Shown: one piece after another, positions 27,011 to 35,933 of the stretch
Layout of the letters: each line of letters opens with the position of its first letter
Numbering within the stretch: position 1 is the first letter of the stretch
From: Deltaproteobacteria bacterium
GTDB taxonomy: Bacteria; Myxococcota_A; UBA796; SXON01
Direction: 5' to 3'
Assembly: GCA_947490345.1 (NCBI GenBank)
Contig: CANLGL010000023.1
Location: forward strand, 1-64,000
Length of the DNA: 64,000 nucleotides
Program-made: the position numbers and the translations under genes
Notes under the pieces: generated by a model
Told to the model about the DNA's origin: nothing
What the model saw: only the letters and a program-made list of their open reading frames with translations
The model's database searches: none

Positions 27011-27438
27011 CAGCTCTCTCCGGGGTCGACGGCGGCGGACTCCAACGACCAGCGCACCGCCTCGACGAGGCGTGCGTTGGCCATGCGCACCTTGCCGGCC
27101 ATCGCCCGGAGCAGTGCCCATGCGACGTCGGGCTCACCGACCAGTCCCTGGATGCCCCGACGCTCGACGCGCCACACGACCGCCCGCTCTTCGGCGGTGA
27201 CGGTGGCCGCCGCGGGCGCGGGGTCGAAGACCGAGAGCTCTCCGAATGACGCGCCGGGCCCGAGCTCAGCCAGCACCGACTCAAGCTCGCCTCGGACCGC
27301 CTGCGACACCGACAGTTTGCCGTGCAGGACGATGTAGAGCGCGTCCTGCGGCTGGCCCTGCCAGACGACCACCTGGCCGCGAGCATAGTTGAGCACCGTG
27401 GCGTGGGGCTCGATGGCGTCGAGAAGAGAAGCGTCCAT
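27010..27438 (-). CDS. Cyclic nucleotide-binding domain protein (paralogue of neighbour)
   Basis: This 142-residue protein is a second stand-alone cNMP-binding fold (HATVLNYARGQVVVWQGQPQ, ALYIVLHGKLSVSQ, GASFGELSVFDPAPAAATVTA, AMAGKVRMANARLVEAVRWS). Its sequence order and C-terminal helix parallel the downstream gene, pointing to tandem duplication. The cassette reads FGELSVFDPAPAAAT, again without the canonical Arg for cyclic phosphate. There is no output domain, so it may act as a sensor or adaptor. ATG at 27438 begins 49 bp after the kinase stop; upstream open sequence overlaps the kinase gene and is rejected. Confidence 0.83.
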   Translation of the reverse strand: MDASLLDAIEPHATVLNYARGQVVVWQGQPQDALYIVLHGKLSVSQAVRGELESVLAELGPGASFGELSVFDPAPAAATVTAEERAVVWRVERRGIQGLVGEPDVAWALLRAMAGKVRMANARLVEAVRWSLESAAVDPGES

Positions 27439-27487
27439 CACCAGGGGGATCGGATCGATGCCACCGCGGCCTGAGGGCTGTGGAAGC

Positions 27488-29878
27488 CTACCCCTCTTCC
27501 GGTTCGTCCGGGCCCACCTCGGACAGCTCCTCGCCGATGGCGACGATCTCGCCGGGGACGAGGCGATCGCAGATGCTGCGCAGCGTCGTGAAGTCCACCG
27601 GACGCTGGAGAACGATGGCGCCGAGGGCGACCAGGCGCTCGCGGGTGGCCGCTTTGATCCCCGGCGGCACGACCACGAGGCAGTTCCGGCCAAGCTCCGG
27701 GGCGGTCTCAGTCAGCTTCATGTATAGGCGGAGCCCGAAGCTCTCCGGGCGCGGGAGGCTCATGACGACGACGTCGACGTGAGTGCCGGGGAGGCCGGCG
27801 ATGGCGTCGGCGACGCTGTCGACCGCGTGGACCTCGAAGATCTCGCCCAGATGGCGCTGCATGGCGCGTCGGAGGAGGGCGTCTTCTTCGATGAGGAGGA
27901 CGCGGCCGCGGCGGGCGGCTTCGGGGCGTGCGGCCTCGATGGGACGGACGAGGCCCGGCTGGTCGGCGCTGGGGAAGGTCACCTTGAGCCGGGCGCCGGT
28001 GCCGATGGCGCTCCCGAGCTCCAGGCTGCCACCGGCCGCGCGCATGGCCTCCCTGGCCATGCCGAGAAACAAGGGCGCAAAGCCGGACTGTGCCGAGAGG
28101 AAGTCCAGATCGGCGATGCGAGACTGGACCTCCGAGCTGTACCCAGCGCCGTTGTCACGAACCTCCAAGACCACAAAGCCGCCCACGACCTTGCCGTCGA
28201 CGTGCAGCCGGCCGGTCTGGTCGGGAGGGAAGCTCTCGGCGGCCGCCAGCAAGAGCAGGCAGAGGCCACGCAAAAGCGGCCCTCGGCCGGCGCGCGCCGC
28301 GGGAAGGTCCTCGACCAGGAATTCGGTTTCGATCCGGTTCTCGAACGCGTGCCCCACCAGATCGCGCGCTGCCTCGAGCTCCCGCGAAAGGCGCACCGGC
28401 GAGGGCGCTTCCGGGTCGAACTGGGAGAAGCGCACCACATCCTGCGCCAGCGTCCGCAAGCGAGACATCCCCTCGCCGAACTGGTCCATCACGGTGTCGA
28501 GCTGGCGCTCCAGATCGTCCGGACGTACCCGCCGAAGCACCTGATCGAACTCCCGCATCGGGGCGCCGGCGCCGACGAGGCGGGCCAGCGTTCGAAGCTC
28601 GGCGAGGCGGGCCAGCACCACGCGATGGTCAGGCTCGAACTGCGCGAATCCGTCGAGCATGCGCCGAACCAGCCCCTGGACGAAAACGCTGTCCAGCGCC
28701 CGCTCCTTGGTGGCGCGAGACTCGGCGATCACGGCGTCGGTCTCCGCGCGGTCGACAAAGAGGAGGAGGACCGTGTCGATGGCGCCGTCGGGCGCTTTGA
28801 GCGCGACCGCATCGAGCTCAGCGCGGGTGCGGGTGCCATTGGCGCGGACCACCTCGACCTGCATGGCGAGCTTCCCGCGGACGGCGAGCCGGGTCAACAA
28901 ACCATCCCACCCTAGCTCCGGCACCAGCATCACCTCGTCGAGGACACGGCGACCGCGGGCCCTGGCTGCCCCGATGGCCGCCAGCCGTTCCGCCCCTCGG
29001 CTCCATGCACGCACGGTCCCGTCCGGAGCAGCAACCACCGCCGGGACGGCGATCAGCGCCGATACGGCTCGATCCAGCTCGCGAACCCCCTCGCTCGGCT
29101 CTGCCCGCGGCGGGACGACGACCGGCGCGACCACCGCCTGCGCGATGAGCGCGAGGGCCACCATCTTCCCGCGTTCGTTCTGCACCCGGGCAACGTGAAC
29201 CTGGCATTCCACGCTGTCGCCCCGCTCGCGCCGCAGGACATGCACCAGCTCGAACTGCCCCTCCTGCCGCGCCCGATCCACCCACTCCAGAAGGCGCTGT
29301 CGGCTGTCCTCACCGCCGATGACGTTGGACAGGGGCCGCTCCAGCGCGCTGCGGGGGCTGTAGCCGAAAAGGCGTTCGGCCCCCGCCGACCAGTGCAGGA
29401 TTCGCCCCTCGGGATCGGCGAGGATCACCGCCTCCGGAACCTGCTCAATCAGCGCATTCTGGAGCCGAACCCAGTGCTCTAGCTTCCGACGGTCGGTGAC
29501 ATCTTCCCCCAGGGCGATGCAGAGCCGATCCGCGCCCTGGCCGACGCCGCTGAGCTGCCAGCGCACCTGCCGCGTGTCCCCGGTCCGAGACACCCAGGTC
29601 CACTCCACCTCGCGTGCCTTGCCCCCCGTCGTCACCGCGCCCACCGCCGTGACCACCGCCTCTCGCGCCGATGGCTCGGCGCTGACGACGCGCAAAAGGG
29701 CACGCAGGTCGGGAAGTTCCATCCCGTCCAGATCGAGCCGCTCGCTCATGGCGCGGTTGACCGAGCGGAGCGCCAGCGCGGCATCGACGACGAAGATCAG
29801 CGCGCCCGACCGGTCGAGCAACGCCTCCAGTGTCCCGGCCGGAAGGGCCGGCAATGTGCGCGGCGGCGCCTTGGCCAT
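27488..29878 (-). CDS. Multi-PAS degenerate histidine kinase with pseudo-receiver domain
   Basis: This 796-residue protein has three PAS-like sensor domains (about residues 15-130, 135-250 and 265-385: LIFVVDAALALRSVNRAM, VILADPEGRILHWSAGAERL, VVAAPDGTVRAWSRGAERL). A dimerisation/HATPase core follows at about 390-630 and a receiver fold at about 655-775. Key residues are lost. The H-box position reads QGLVRRMLDGF (Arg where His is expected), the N-box lacks its Asn (GLCLLLLAAAESF), and only the G1 box is good (LEVRDNGAGYSS). The receiver has IEED for the acidic pocket but Ser at the phospho-Asp position (VDVVVMSLPRP) and Arg for the conserved Lys (LQRPVDF). It is probably a signalling scaffold rather than a phosphorelay enzyme. 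The kinase operon continues into two cNMP-binding proteins. Confidence 0.82.
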   Translation of the reverse strand: MAKAPPRTLPALPAGTLEALLDRSGALIFVVDAALALRSVNRAMSERLDLDGMELPDLRALLRVVSAEPSAREAVVTAVGAVTTGGKAREVEWTWVSRTGDTRQVRWQLSGVGQGADRLCIALGEDVTDRRKLEHWVRLQNALIEQVPEAVILADPEGRILHWSAGAERLFGYSPRSALERPLSNVIGGEDSRQRLLEWVDRARQEGQFELVHVLRRERGDSVECQVHVARVQNERGKMVALALIAQAVVAPVVVPPRAEPSEGVRELDRAVSALIAVPAVVAAPDGTVRAWSRGAERLAAIGAARARGRRVLDEVMLVPELGWDGLLTRLAVRGKLAMQVEVVRANGTRTRAELDAVALKAPDGAIDTVLLLFVDRAETDAVIAESRATKERALDSVFVQGLVRRMLDGFAQFEPDHRVVLARLAELRTLARLVGAGAPMREFDQVLRRVRPDDLERQLDTVMDQFGEGMSRLRTLAQDVVRFSQFDPEAPSPVRLSRELEAARDLVGHAFENRIETEFLVEDLPAARAGRGPLLRGLCLLLLAAAESFPPDQTGRLHVDGKVVGGFVVLEVRDNGAGYSSEVQSRIADLDFLSAQSGFAPLFLGMAREAMRAAGGSLELGSAIGTGARLKVTFPSADQPGLVRPIEAARPEAARRGRVLLIEEDALLRRAMQRHLGEIFEVHAVDSVADAIAGLPGTHVDVVVMSLPRPESFGLRLYMKLTETAPELGRNCLVVVPPGIKAATRERLVALGAIVLQRPVDFTTLRSICDRLVPGEIVAIGEELSEVGPDEPEEG

Positions 29879-29912
29879 TCCGTCCTGCTAACGCGCGGGC
29901 TACTGTGGGGGC

Positions 29913-32288
29913 GTGCCCAGACTGCTCTTCCCCCTTCCCGTGCTCGCTCTCCACGGTTGCTGCCAGGCGCCGCCCGAGTGGACCGAAATCGACCCGCTCA
30001 CGGTGGGTTTTGGGGTCGACGTTCCACTGACGCTGAGCGACTATGGCTCGGGCGATCACCTCACCTTCACCGCGGAGGCCGACCCAGGCGTCACCCTCAG
30101 CCAGGTGGGTGACGTGCTTCACGTGACCGGCGAAGCGGGCTTCGACGGCTACACGACCATCCGAATCGTCGCCCTCGACCAGTGCGGACAACGAGCCGAG
30201 ACCAGCGTTTCGGTGCGCGTCAGCGACCGGGAGCGCTCCAACGGGTGCGTGGTGTCGGTCAACACGCGCAGCACAGCGGCGAGCGTGATGATCGCCGGAG
30301 ACTTCAATAGTTGGTCAGCCAGCAGCACCCCGATGGAGAAACAGGCCGACGGTAGCTTCGCAGTCGACCTGACGCTGGCCCCCGGGGCCTACGCCTACAA
30401 GTTCGTGGAGGGGGGCGCTTGGCGGTGCGACGCCGAACAACCGATGGTCCAGTGCAAGGATGCACAGGAGTGGACGGGCGACTGTCCGTCGGGTGGCAAC
30501 AGTTGCAACTCACTCCTTGTCGTCCGCGACTGTGACAAGACCGAGGTGAGCGTCACCCTGGTCGACATCGATCGCGACAATCATTCGGTCACCGTTTCCG
30601 GACGAGCCGATCGCCCTGTCACCGAGGGCTGGGCCACATTGGACGGCGAAACGATCACCGGGTGGACCGACGACGAGTTCCAATACACCGGGAGCGGGCT
30701 CGCGCCTGGACGCCATACGCTTCGCTTTGGCGCGGACGGCTCCGAGGCGGCCTACGTGCCCTTTTGGCTGGACGAGCGTGACTGGAGCACGGGGCTGCTG
30801 TACTTCGCCTTCGTGGACCGATTTGCCAATGGCGACGAGAGCCTTGATGGCAGCGAGCTGGCCGACGTGGACTACGAAGGCGGCGACTGGAAGGGGCTCC
30901 GGGAGCGCCTCCCGTATCTCGACGAGCTCGGTGTCACCGCGCTGTGGTTGACCGCACCCGTCGACAACGCCGAAGGGGCCTTCACCGGGTCGTGTGACAC
31001 GACCTATTCCGGCTACCATGGTTATTGGCCCGACAGCGCCGGGCTCGAAGAGCACTTCGGGGACCAGGCCGAATTCCAGGCCTTGGTCGACGCCGCCCAT
31101 GACTTGAACATGCGCGTGCTCGTGGACTGGGTCGCGAACCACGTGCACGAGGACCACGATGACTGGCAGACTCACCCCGAGTGGTTCAACGACCGGCTGA
31201 TCTGCAGCGCGGACGAAGACGGCGATGGCCAACTCAACTGGGATCAGCGACCTGAGACGTGCTGGTTCACCAGCTACCTCCCGGACTACGACTACACCCA
31301 GATCGAGCCGCTGACGGCGTCGGTCGACGCAGCGATCGACCTCGCCAAAACATACGACCTCGACGGCTTTCGCATCGACGCCGTGAAACACATGCCGCAC
31401 AGCGTATTCGTGAACAGCCAGGCGCGAATCCGTGCCGAAATCGAACACGCCGACGTCGGCGGAACCGAAGATTTTCGCACCATCGGGGAGACCTTCGATG
31501 GGGCCGAGCGGATCGCTGCTTACCTTGGTCCCAAAGAACTGGACGCCCAGTTCGACTTTCCGTTGTATTGGTCGGTGCTGGCCACCTTCGCGCGAGACGA
31601 GGCGGGCCTGTCCGACGGTGCCGGCTCGCTGCAAGCAAGCGTCGCTGCATCGAGCGCCGCGTACGGCGGAGCGGTGATGTCGACCTTCCTCGGAAATCAC
31701 GACGTCTCCCGCTTCATCGCCCACGCCTCAGGCGAGGTCGCCAGCTTCGGCGGCGACAGCGCGTGTGACGACGGAGGCGGATTGCGCGTGCCGGACGAGG
31801 CGCCGACCGGGAGTGACCCCTACGCGCGGCTACGCCTCGCCTGGACCTTCCTGCTCACTTCGCCCGGGCTACCCCTCATCTACTACGGCGACGAATACGG
31901 ACAGCCTGGCTATTCCGACCCCGACAACCGGCAGTTCATGCGCTTCGATTCGGAATTGAGTGCAGACGAGAGTGCCACCCTGGCGCACGTGCAAGCGCTC
32001 GGGCAGGCTCGACGGACGCATCCGGCGTTCGCGCTGGGTGAGACCATCGCCTGGTGGGAGGGGGAAGCCGACCTGTGGGCTTATGCCCGGGTCCACGAGG
32101 AGGACGAAGTGCTGGTGCTACTGAACCGTGCCGACAGCGAGCGCGCCTTGACCAACGGGCTCGCGTTCGCAGGACTACCAGGAGGCGTCTGGCAGGACGT
32201 GCTGACCGGCGACACGTTCGTGTCGGCGGGCGACAGCCTCAGCGTGACGATTCCCGCCCGCGGCGCGCGGGTGCTGGTGCAACCATGA
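29913..32288 (+). CDS. GH13 alpha-amylase-family lipoprotein with CBM48/AMPK-type glycogen-binding module
   Basis: This 791-residue enzyme should cleave or transfer alpha-glucan chains at the cell surface. The N-terminus is a lipoprotein signal (LLFPLPVLALHGC). Residues 30-105 form an Ig-like fold, and 115-190 a CBM48/AMPK-type module (SVMIAGDFNSWSASSTPMEK). The GH13 TIM barrel follows with all hallmarks: LVDWVANHVHEDH, nucleophile Asp in DGFRIDAVKHM, acid/base Glu in TIGETFDGA and the transition-state Asp in FLGNHDVSRF. A C-terminal beta domain closes the protein. A calcium-loop-like DEDGDGQLNWD is inserted in domain B. The start is GTG at 29913; the stop overlaps the glucoamylase start (ATGA). 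It is divergent from the pseudo-kinase with a 34-bp gap. Confidence 0.93.
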   Translation: MPRLLFPLPVLALHGCCQAPPEWTEIDPLTVGFGVDVPLTLSDYGSGDHLTFTAEADPGVTLSQVGDVLHVTGEAGFDGYTTIRIVALDQCGQRAETSVSVRVSDRERSNGCVVSVNTRSTAASVMIAGDFNSWSASSTPMEKQADGSFAVDLTLAPGAYAYKFVEGGAWRCDAEQPMVQCKDAQEWTGDCPSGGNSCNSLLVVRDCDKTEVSVTLVDIDRDNHSVTVSGRADRPVTEGWATLDGETITGWTDDEFQYTGSGLAPGRHTLRFGADGSEAAYVPFWLDERDWSTGLLYFAFVDRFANGDESLDGSELADVDYEGGDWKGLRERLPYLDELGVTALWLTAPVDNAEGAFTGSCDTTYSGYHGYWPDSAGLEEHFGDQAEFQALVDAAHDLNMRVLVDWVANHVHEDHDDWQTHPEWFNDRLICSADEDGDGQLNWDQRPETCWFTSYLPDYDYTQIEPLTASVDAAIDLAKTYDLDGFRIDAVKHMPHSVFVNSQARIRAEIEHADVGGTEDFRTIGETFDGAERIAAYLGPKELDAQFDFPLYWSVLATFARDEAGLSDGAGSLQASVAASSAAYGGAVMSTFLGNHDVSRFIAHASGEVASFGGDSACDDGGGLRVPDEAPTGSDPYARLRLAWTFLLTSPGLPLIYYGDEYGQPGYSDPDNRQFMRFDSELSADESATLAHVQALGQARRTHPAFALGETIAWWEGEADLWAYARVHEEDEVLVLLNRADSERALTNGLAFAGLPGGVWQDVLTGDTFVSAGDSLSVTIPARGARVLVQP

Positions 32289-34402
32289 TGGGCCTATTGA
32301 TCGCGTGCGCTTCGGCTCCCGCCGTCGAGCCGTTCTCGTCGTCGCAGACCCACTTGAGCGCCAACGGCTACGGCGTGTTGGTCTACGACGGCGACCGCCT
32401 TTCCCACGGCTGGAATCACGTCTACCAGAAACTCAACTCCAGCGCGACCTCCCTCGACATCCTGTATGACACCTACTTTGGCTACACCGACCTCGACGGC
32501 TCCGGAGCGTGGCTGCTCCAGCCGGAATCGGTGGGAACGCTAGGGGGCACCGGAATTATCGTCTCGGCAGAAACACGCGGCGACTTGGAATTCACCCAGT
32601 ACGCGTTTATGCCAATGACCCTCGATGCTTGGGGTGTGGTCCAGGTCACCCGCGTGCGCAACACGAGCTCCACCGACAACGCCCCGCGCTTCCAACTCAC
32701 CTCTTTGCACAACTGGAAGCCCGGCTCTGGCGAGACGGTGGCGACCTACGCCAGCGACGAAGTCGTGGAGCGCGGGTCGTCCATCGCGCTCTGGTACCGG
32801 GCGCCCGACGCCGACGAAAATAGCTGTGAGCAGGTCTACACCACCGTTTTGGAAGGGCGGCGAATCGCCGGCGAGTGTGCCGGCTACTCCTCCGACAACG
32901 TGCCCGGATTCGGTTGGAGCATTCCGGCCCTCGGTCCCGGCGCCGAGTCCTGGCACGGCGTCTTCATCAGCCAGGACGCCAGCCCCGACTACCGAGTCTA
33001 CGCCGACGGTCCGCAAGCATGGCTCACCGAGGAGTTGGCGTGGTGGGGAGCATTCCACGAACGGGCGGTGGTTCCCGACGGACTGAACACCGATGAGACA
33101 TCGGTGTATCAACACCAGCTCGCGCTCCTGGCGATGTCGCAGGTCCGCGAGGTGGGTGCTCCCTACGGCCAGATCCCCGCGTCGTTCCCTGTGGCGGCGC
33201 CGGATGTGGAGTTTCCCCACACCTGGAACATCACCTGGGTGCGCGACTCGTCCTATGCGACCGTCGCGCTCGCCAACGCCGGCTACGTGGCCGAAGCCGA
33301 AGCATCGGTGCGATTCCTCTTTCAGGAGGGCAAGGCTGGGAAGTACAAGTCATGGCTCAGCAATACCAACTACGGTGTATCAGTGTGTCGCTTGTACGGC
33401 GACGGCTCCGAATGGTCGGATGAAGACGCAACCGGTCCCAACATCGAGCTCGACAACTGGGGCCTGTACCTCTGGGCGCTGGCCGAAACTGTCGCCGCTG
33501 CTGGCACAGATAGCAGCTTGCTCACCGAGCTTGGGCTCCGTGCGCTCGACGAGGTGGCGGACCCGCTGGTGGCAATGGTCATTCCCGGCACCAACCTCAT
33601 CCGGGCCGACAGCTCGATCTGGGAGCGGCACTGGTACGGGAACGAGAAGTCCTTCACCTACACCAGCGTGATGGCCGTGGCGGGATTGCGCGCCGCTGCG
33701 GAGTTGGCCACCCTGCTCGCCGACCCCCGTGCGCAGGGCTACCTCGATACGGCAGACGCGATCGCGCTGGCGATCAGCACCCACCTCGTCGATGACGACG
33801 GGGTCGTGGCCGGAAACCTGACCGAGCTCAATGCCGGTTCGGGCTACCTCGACATCGCCGCCGCAGAGGCATGGAACTTCGACGTCTTGGACGCGCGCGG
33901 CGAGACCTTCGCGCCCACGATCGCCATGTGGGACACCTGGCTCGGGTCACCGGCCAGCGTCGGGTACCGACGCAACGATGACGGCAGCGCCTATGACGAG
34001 CAGGAGTGGGCCTTCGCCGACCTGCGGGTGTCCACGGCCATGCGTCGCGCCTGTGAGGTCGATCGCGCCCGGCTGATCGAAGATTGGGTCACCGACCAGG
34101 CGCTGGTCAACGGGCGCCAGATTCCGGAGTTGTACGACCCGGAGACCGGCAGCTACGAGGGCCCAACGCCGATGCTCGGCTTTGGTGCGGGCCTGTACCT
34201 GTTGGCGATGCAGGAACGGGCGTTGGTGAGCGAGGGGTGCCCGGCAGAGTCCATCCCTCCGGATCCTGTCGACACCAGCGGGGACACCTCCGAGCCGCCC
34301 GACGATACATGCCAATGTGTCAGTGGGGGCGCCTCGGCGGCGTGGCCGGCGTTAGCGGCGATGTGGTGGGTCCGCCGGCGGGTCAGCTCCAAGAAACGGT
34401 GA
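32285..34402 (+). CDS. GH15 glucoamylase-like lipoprotein with MYXO-CTERM-like tail
   Basis: This 705-residue exo-acting alpha-glucan hydrolase is expected to release glucose from chain ends. It begins with a very short lipoprotein-like signal (MMGLLIACAS). An N-terminal super-beta-sandwich is followed by the (alpha/alpha)6 barrel: TWVRDSSYATVALANAGYVA, PNIELDNWGLYLWALAE, the probable acid in DSSIWERHWYG and the probable base region IPELYDPETGSYEGPTPML. The C-terminus has a Thr/Pro/Asp linker (DTSGDTSEPPDDT), then CQCVSGG, a hydrophobic segment and WVRRRVSSKKR, like MYXO-CTERM. Start: ATG at 32285 overlapping the amylase stop; ATG at 32288 also possible. It converges with the next GH13 gene (20-bp overlap). 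Confidence 0.9.
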   Translation: MMGLLIACASAPAVEPFSSSQTHLSANGYGVLVYDGDRLSHGWNHVYQKLNSSATSLDILYDTYFGYTDLDGSGAWLLQPESVGTLGGTGIIVSAETRGDLEFTQYAFMPMTLDAWGVVQVTRVRNTSSTDNAPRFQLTSLHNWKPGSGETVATYASDEVVERGSSIALWYRAPDADENSCEQVYTTVLEGRRIAGECAGYSSDNVPGFGWSIPALGPGAESWHGVFISQDASPDYRVYADGPQAWLTEELAWWGAFHERAVVPDGLNTDETSVYQHQLALLAMSQVREVGAPYGQIPASFPVAAPDVEFPHTWNITWVRDSSYATVALANAGYVAEAEASVRFLFQEGKAGKYKSWLSNTNYGVSVCRLYGDGSEWSDEDATGPNIELDNWGLYLWALAETVAAAGTDSSLLTELGLRALDEVADPLVAMVIPGTNLIRADSSIWERHWYGNEKSFTYTSVMAVAGLRAAAELATLLADPRAQGYLDTADAIALAISTHLVDDDGVVAGNLTELNAGSGYLDIAAAEAWNFDVLDARGETFAPTIAMWDTWLGSPASVGYRRNDDGSAYDEQEWAFADLRVSTAMRRACEVDRARLIEDWVTDQALVNGRQIPELYDPETGSYEGPTPMLGFGAGLYLLAMQERALVSEGCPAESIPPDPVDTSGDTSEPPDDTCQCVSGGASAAWPALAAMWWVRRRVSSKKR

Positions 34403-35933
34403 GGGTGCCCCCGCCCCCGAGCTTCCACTGGTTGGCCCCGGGCGCCCACGTCACGCTACCGTCCGCGTGCACGATGACCAACTTGAAGGTCTTGGCGGTG
34501 GCGTCGAGCTCCACCCGGCCGGGGACAACCACGCCCGCCTCGGGGCGCCAGTCGCCGAGGGCCTCGCACCCACCCACCAAGCGCACCTGGTCGTTCGGCT
34601 TGAGGGCGGGCAGCGCCGCCGCACGAAGCATCGTCCAACCCCTGGGGACCGGCTTCGCGCGCAACCGCAGTTTGTTGGCGTCGAAGACACGGACCGACCC
34701 CGGCGGGACCGGATCCGGCCAGGACCCCGGAAGGGCCGCGACGCTCCCGTTGTACACGACCCAGCGCCGGTCACCGGTGGACTCACGTTCGATGACGAAC
34801 CAGTCGGTCCCGAGCGCGATCGTGCGCGAGGAGCCCTCCCGGAGCGCGGCGGACGCCTTCCGACTCGCCGCCAAGGCCGTGAGCCGGCTCACACGCTGAA
34901 GGTGCGCGATGTGCTCCACCGGACTGTCCCACGCCCACTTCATGTCGGCGCGATTCTCCGGCTCACTGGCCCCGCGCGCACCCCATTCGGTGCCCCAGGT
35001 GATCATCGGCCGACCACGGAGCGCAAAGAGAAGGTCGAGCGCTGAATCAACGCGCCCCGAATCGTCGCGACACACGGTAGTGATACGCGGTGTATCATGG
35101 TTGTCGAGGAAGGTGATCCACGCGTTGTCCGGCGCGGCAGCGGTCCGGTCGAGCACCGCCGGAATCGCAGCCGCAAGCCCACCGTCGCACACGACGTCGC
35201 GCATCGCGTAGTGGAGCGGGAAGTCGAAGACCGCGTCGAGCCCCGCATCGGTGCGACTGTCCAAAACCGTGCGGACGTTTCCGTCGAAGACTTCGCCCCA
35301 GAGCTCGAGCTTGGGTGCCGTCGCCCGCAACTCTTCGCCGATGCGCCGCAAGAATGCCGGATCCATGTGCCGCACGGCGTCGAGGCGAAGGCCCACGGGG
35401 CGGGCGGCAGATAGCCACCAGCGGGTGGACTGCAGGAGCCAATCGTAGACCTCCGCGTTCTCCTGTGCCAGGTCGGGGAGTCCGTGCACCCGGTGGGTGA
35501 CGACCTCGACCGGATCCTCCCAGCGCCGAATCGTCCCAGTGTCGTGAAACCACGCCGGCCGCTCCGTCACCCAGGCGTGATCGGGAGCCACGTGATTGTA
35601 CACGATGTCAAGAACCAGCCCGATGCCAGAGGACTCGGCGACGGCGGCCAACGCCGCGAGGTCGGCGGCCGTGCCGAAGCGGGGCTCCAAATCGGCAAGG
35701 TTCTCCGTCCAATAGCCGTGAAAGGCACCGTGCCCATGGAAGGGCTCGTCCCGCATCCTGGCGATCGGGCCGAGCCAGACGGTGTCCACGCCCATCCGAC
35801 GCAGCTCGGGAAGGCGCTGGACCACCCCCGCAAGGTCACCCCCATGGAAGGCCTGCGGGTCGGCAAGGTCGACGGCGCCATCATTGCCCAGGTCCCCGTT
35901 GGCGAACCGGTCGACGAGCAGGAAGTAGATCAA
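34383..35933 (-). CDS. GH13 alpha-amylase-family enzyme with C-terminal CBM20
   Basis: This 516-residue protein begins directly at the first barrel strand (IYFLLVDRFANGD). The catalytic residues are in place: LVLDIVYNHVAPDH, nucleophile Asp in GLRLDAVRHM, acid/base Glu in LWGEVFDG and the third Asp in FLDNHDTPR. The last 100 residues are a starch-binding CBM20 (QVRLVGGCEALGDWRPEAGV, GSVTWAPGANQWKLGGG). The start must be TTG at 35933, because the preceding codon is the stop of the upstream gene; there is no room for a signal peptide, so the enzyme looks cytoplasmic or periplasmic by another route. AGGCGG precedes the TTG. It is the last gene of the isoamylase-porin-lipoprotein operon. Confidence 0.9.
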   Translation of the reverse strand: MIYFLLVDRFANGDLGNDGAVDLADPQAFHGGDLAGVVQRLPELRRMGVDTVWLGPIARMRDEPFHGHGAFHGYWTENLADLEPRFGTAADLAALAAVAESSGIGLVLDIVYNHVAPDHAWVTERPAWFHDTGTIRRWEDPVEVVTHRVHGLPDLAQENAEVYDWLLQSTRWWLSAARPVGLRLDAVRHMDPAFLRRIGEELRATAPKLELWGEVFDGNVRTVLDSRTDAGLDAVFDFPLHYAMRDVVCDGGLAAAIPAVLDRTAAAPDNAWITFLDNHDTPRITTVCRDDSGRVDSALDLLFALRGRPMITWGTEWGARGASEPENRADMKWAWDSPVEHIAHLQRVSRLTALAASRKASAALREGSSRTIALGTDWFVIERESTGDRRWVVYNGSVAALPGSWPDPVPPGSVRVFDANKLRLRAKPVPRGWTMLRAAALPALKPNDQVRLVGGCEALGDWRPEAGVVVPGRVELDATAKTFKLVIVHADGSVTWAPGANQWKLGGGGTLTVSWS

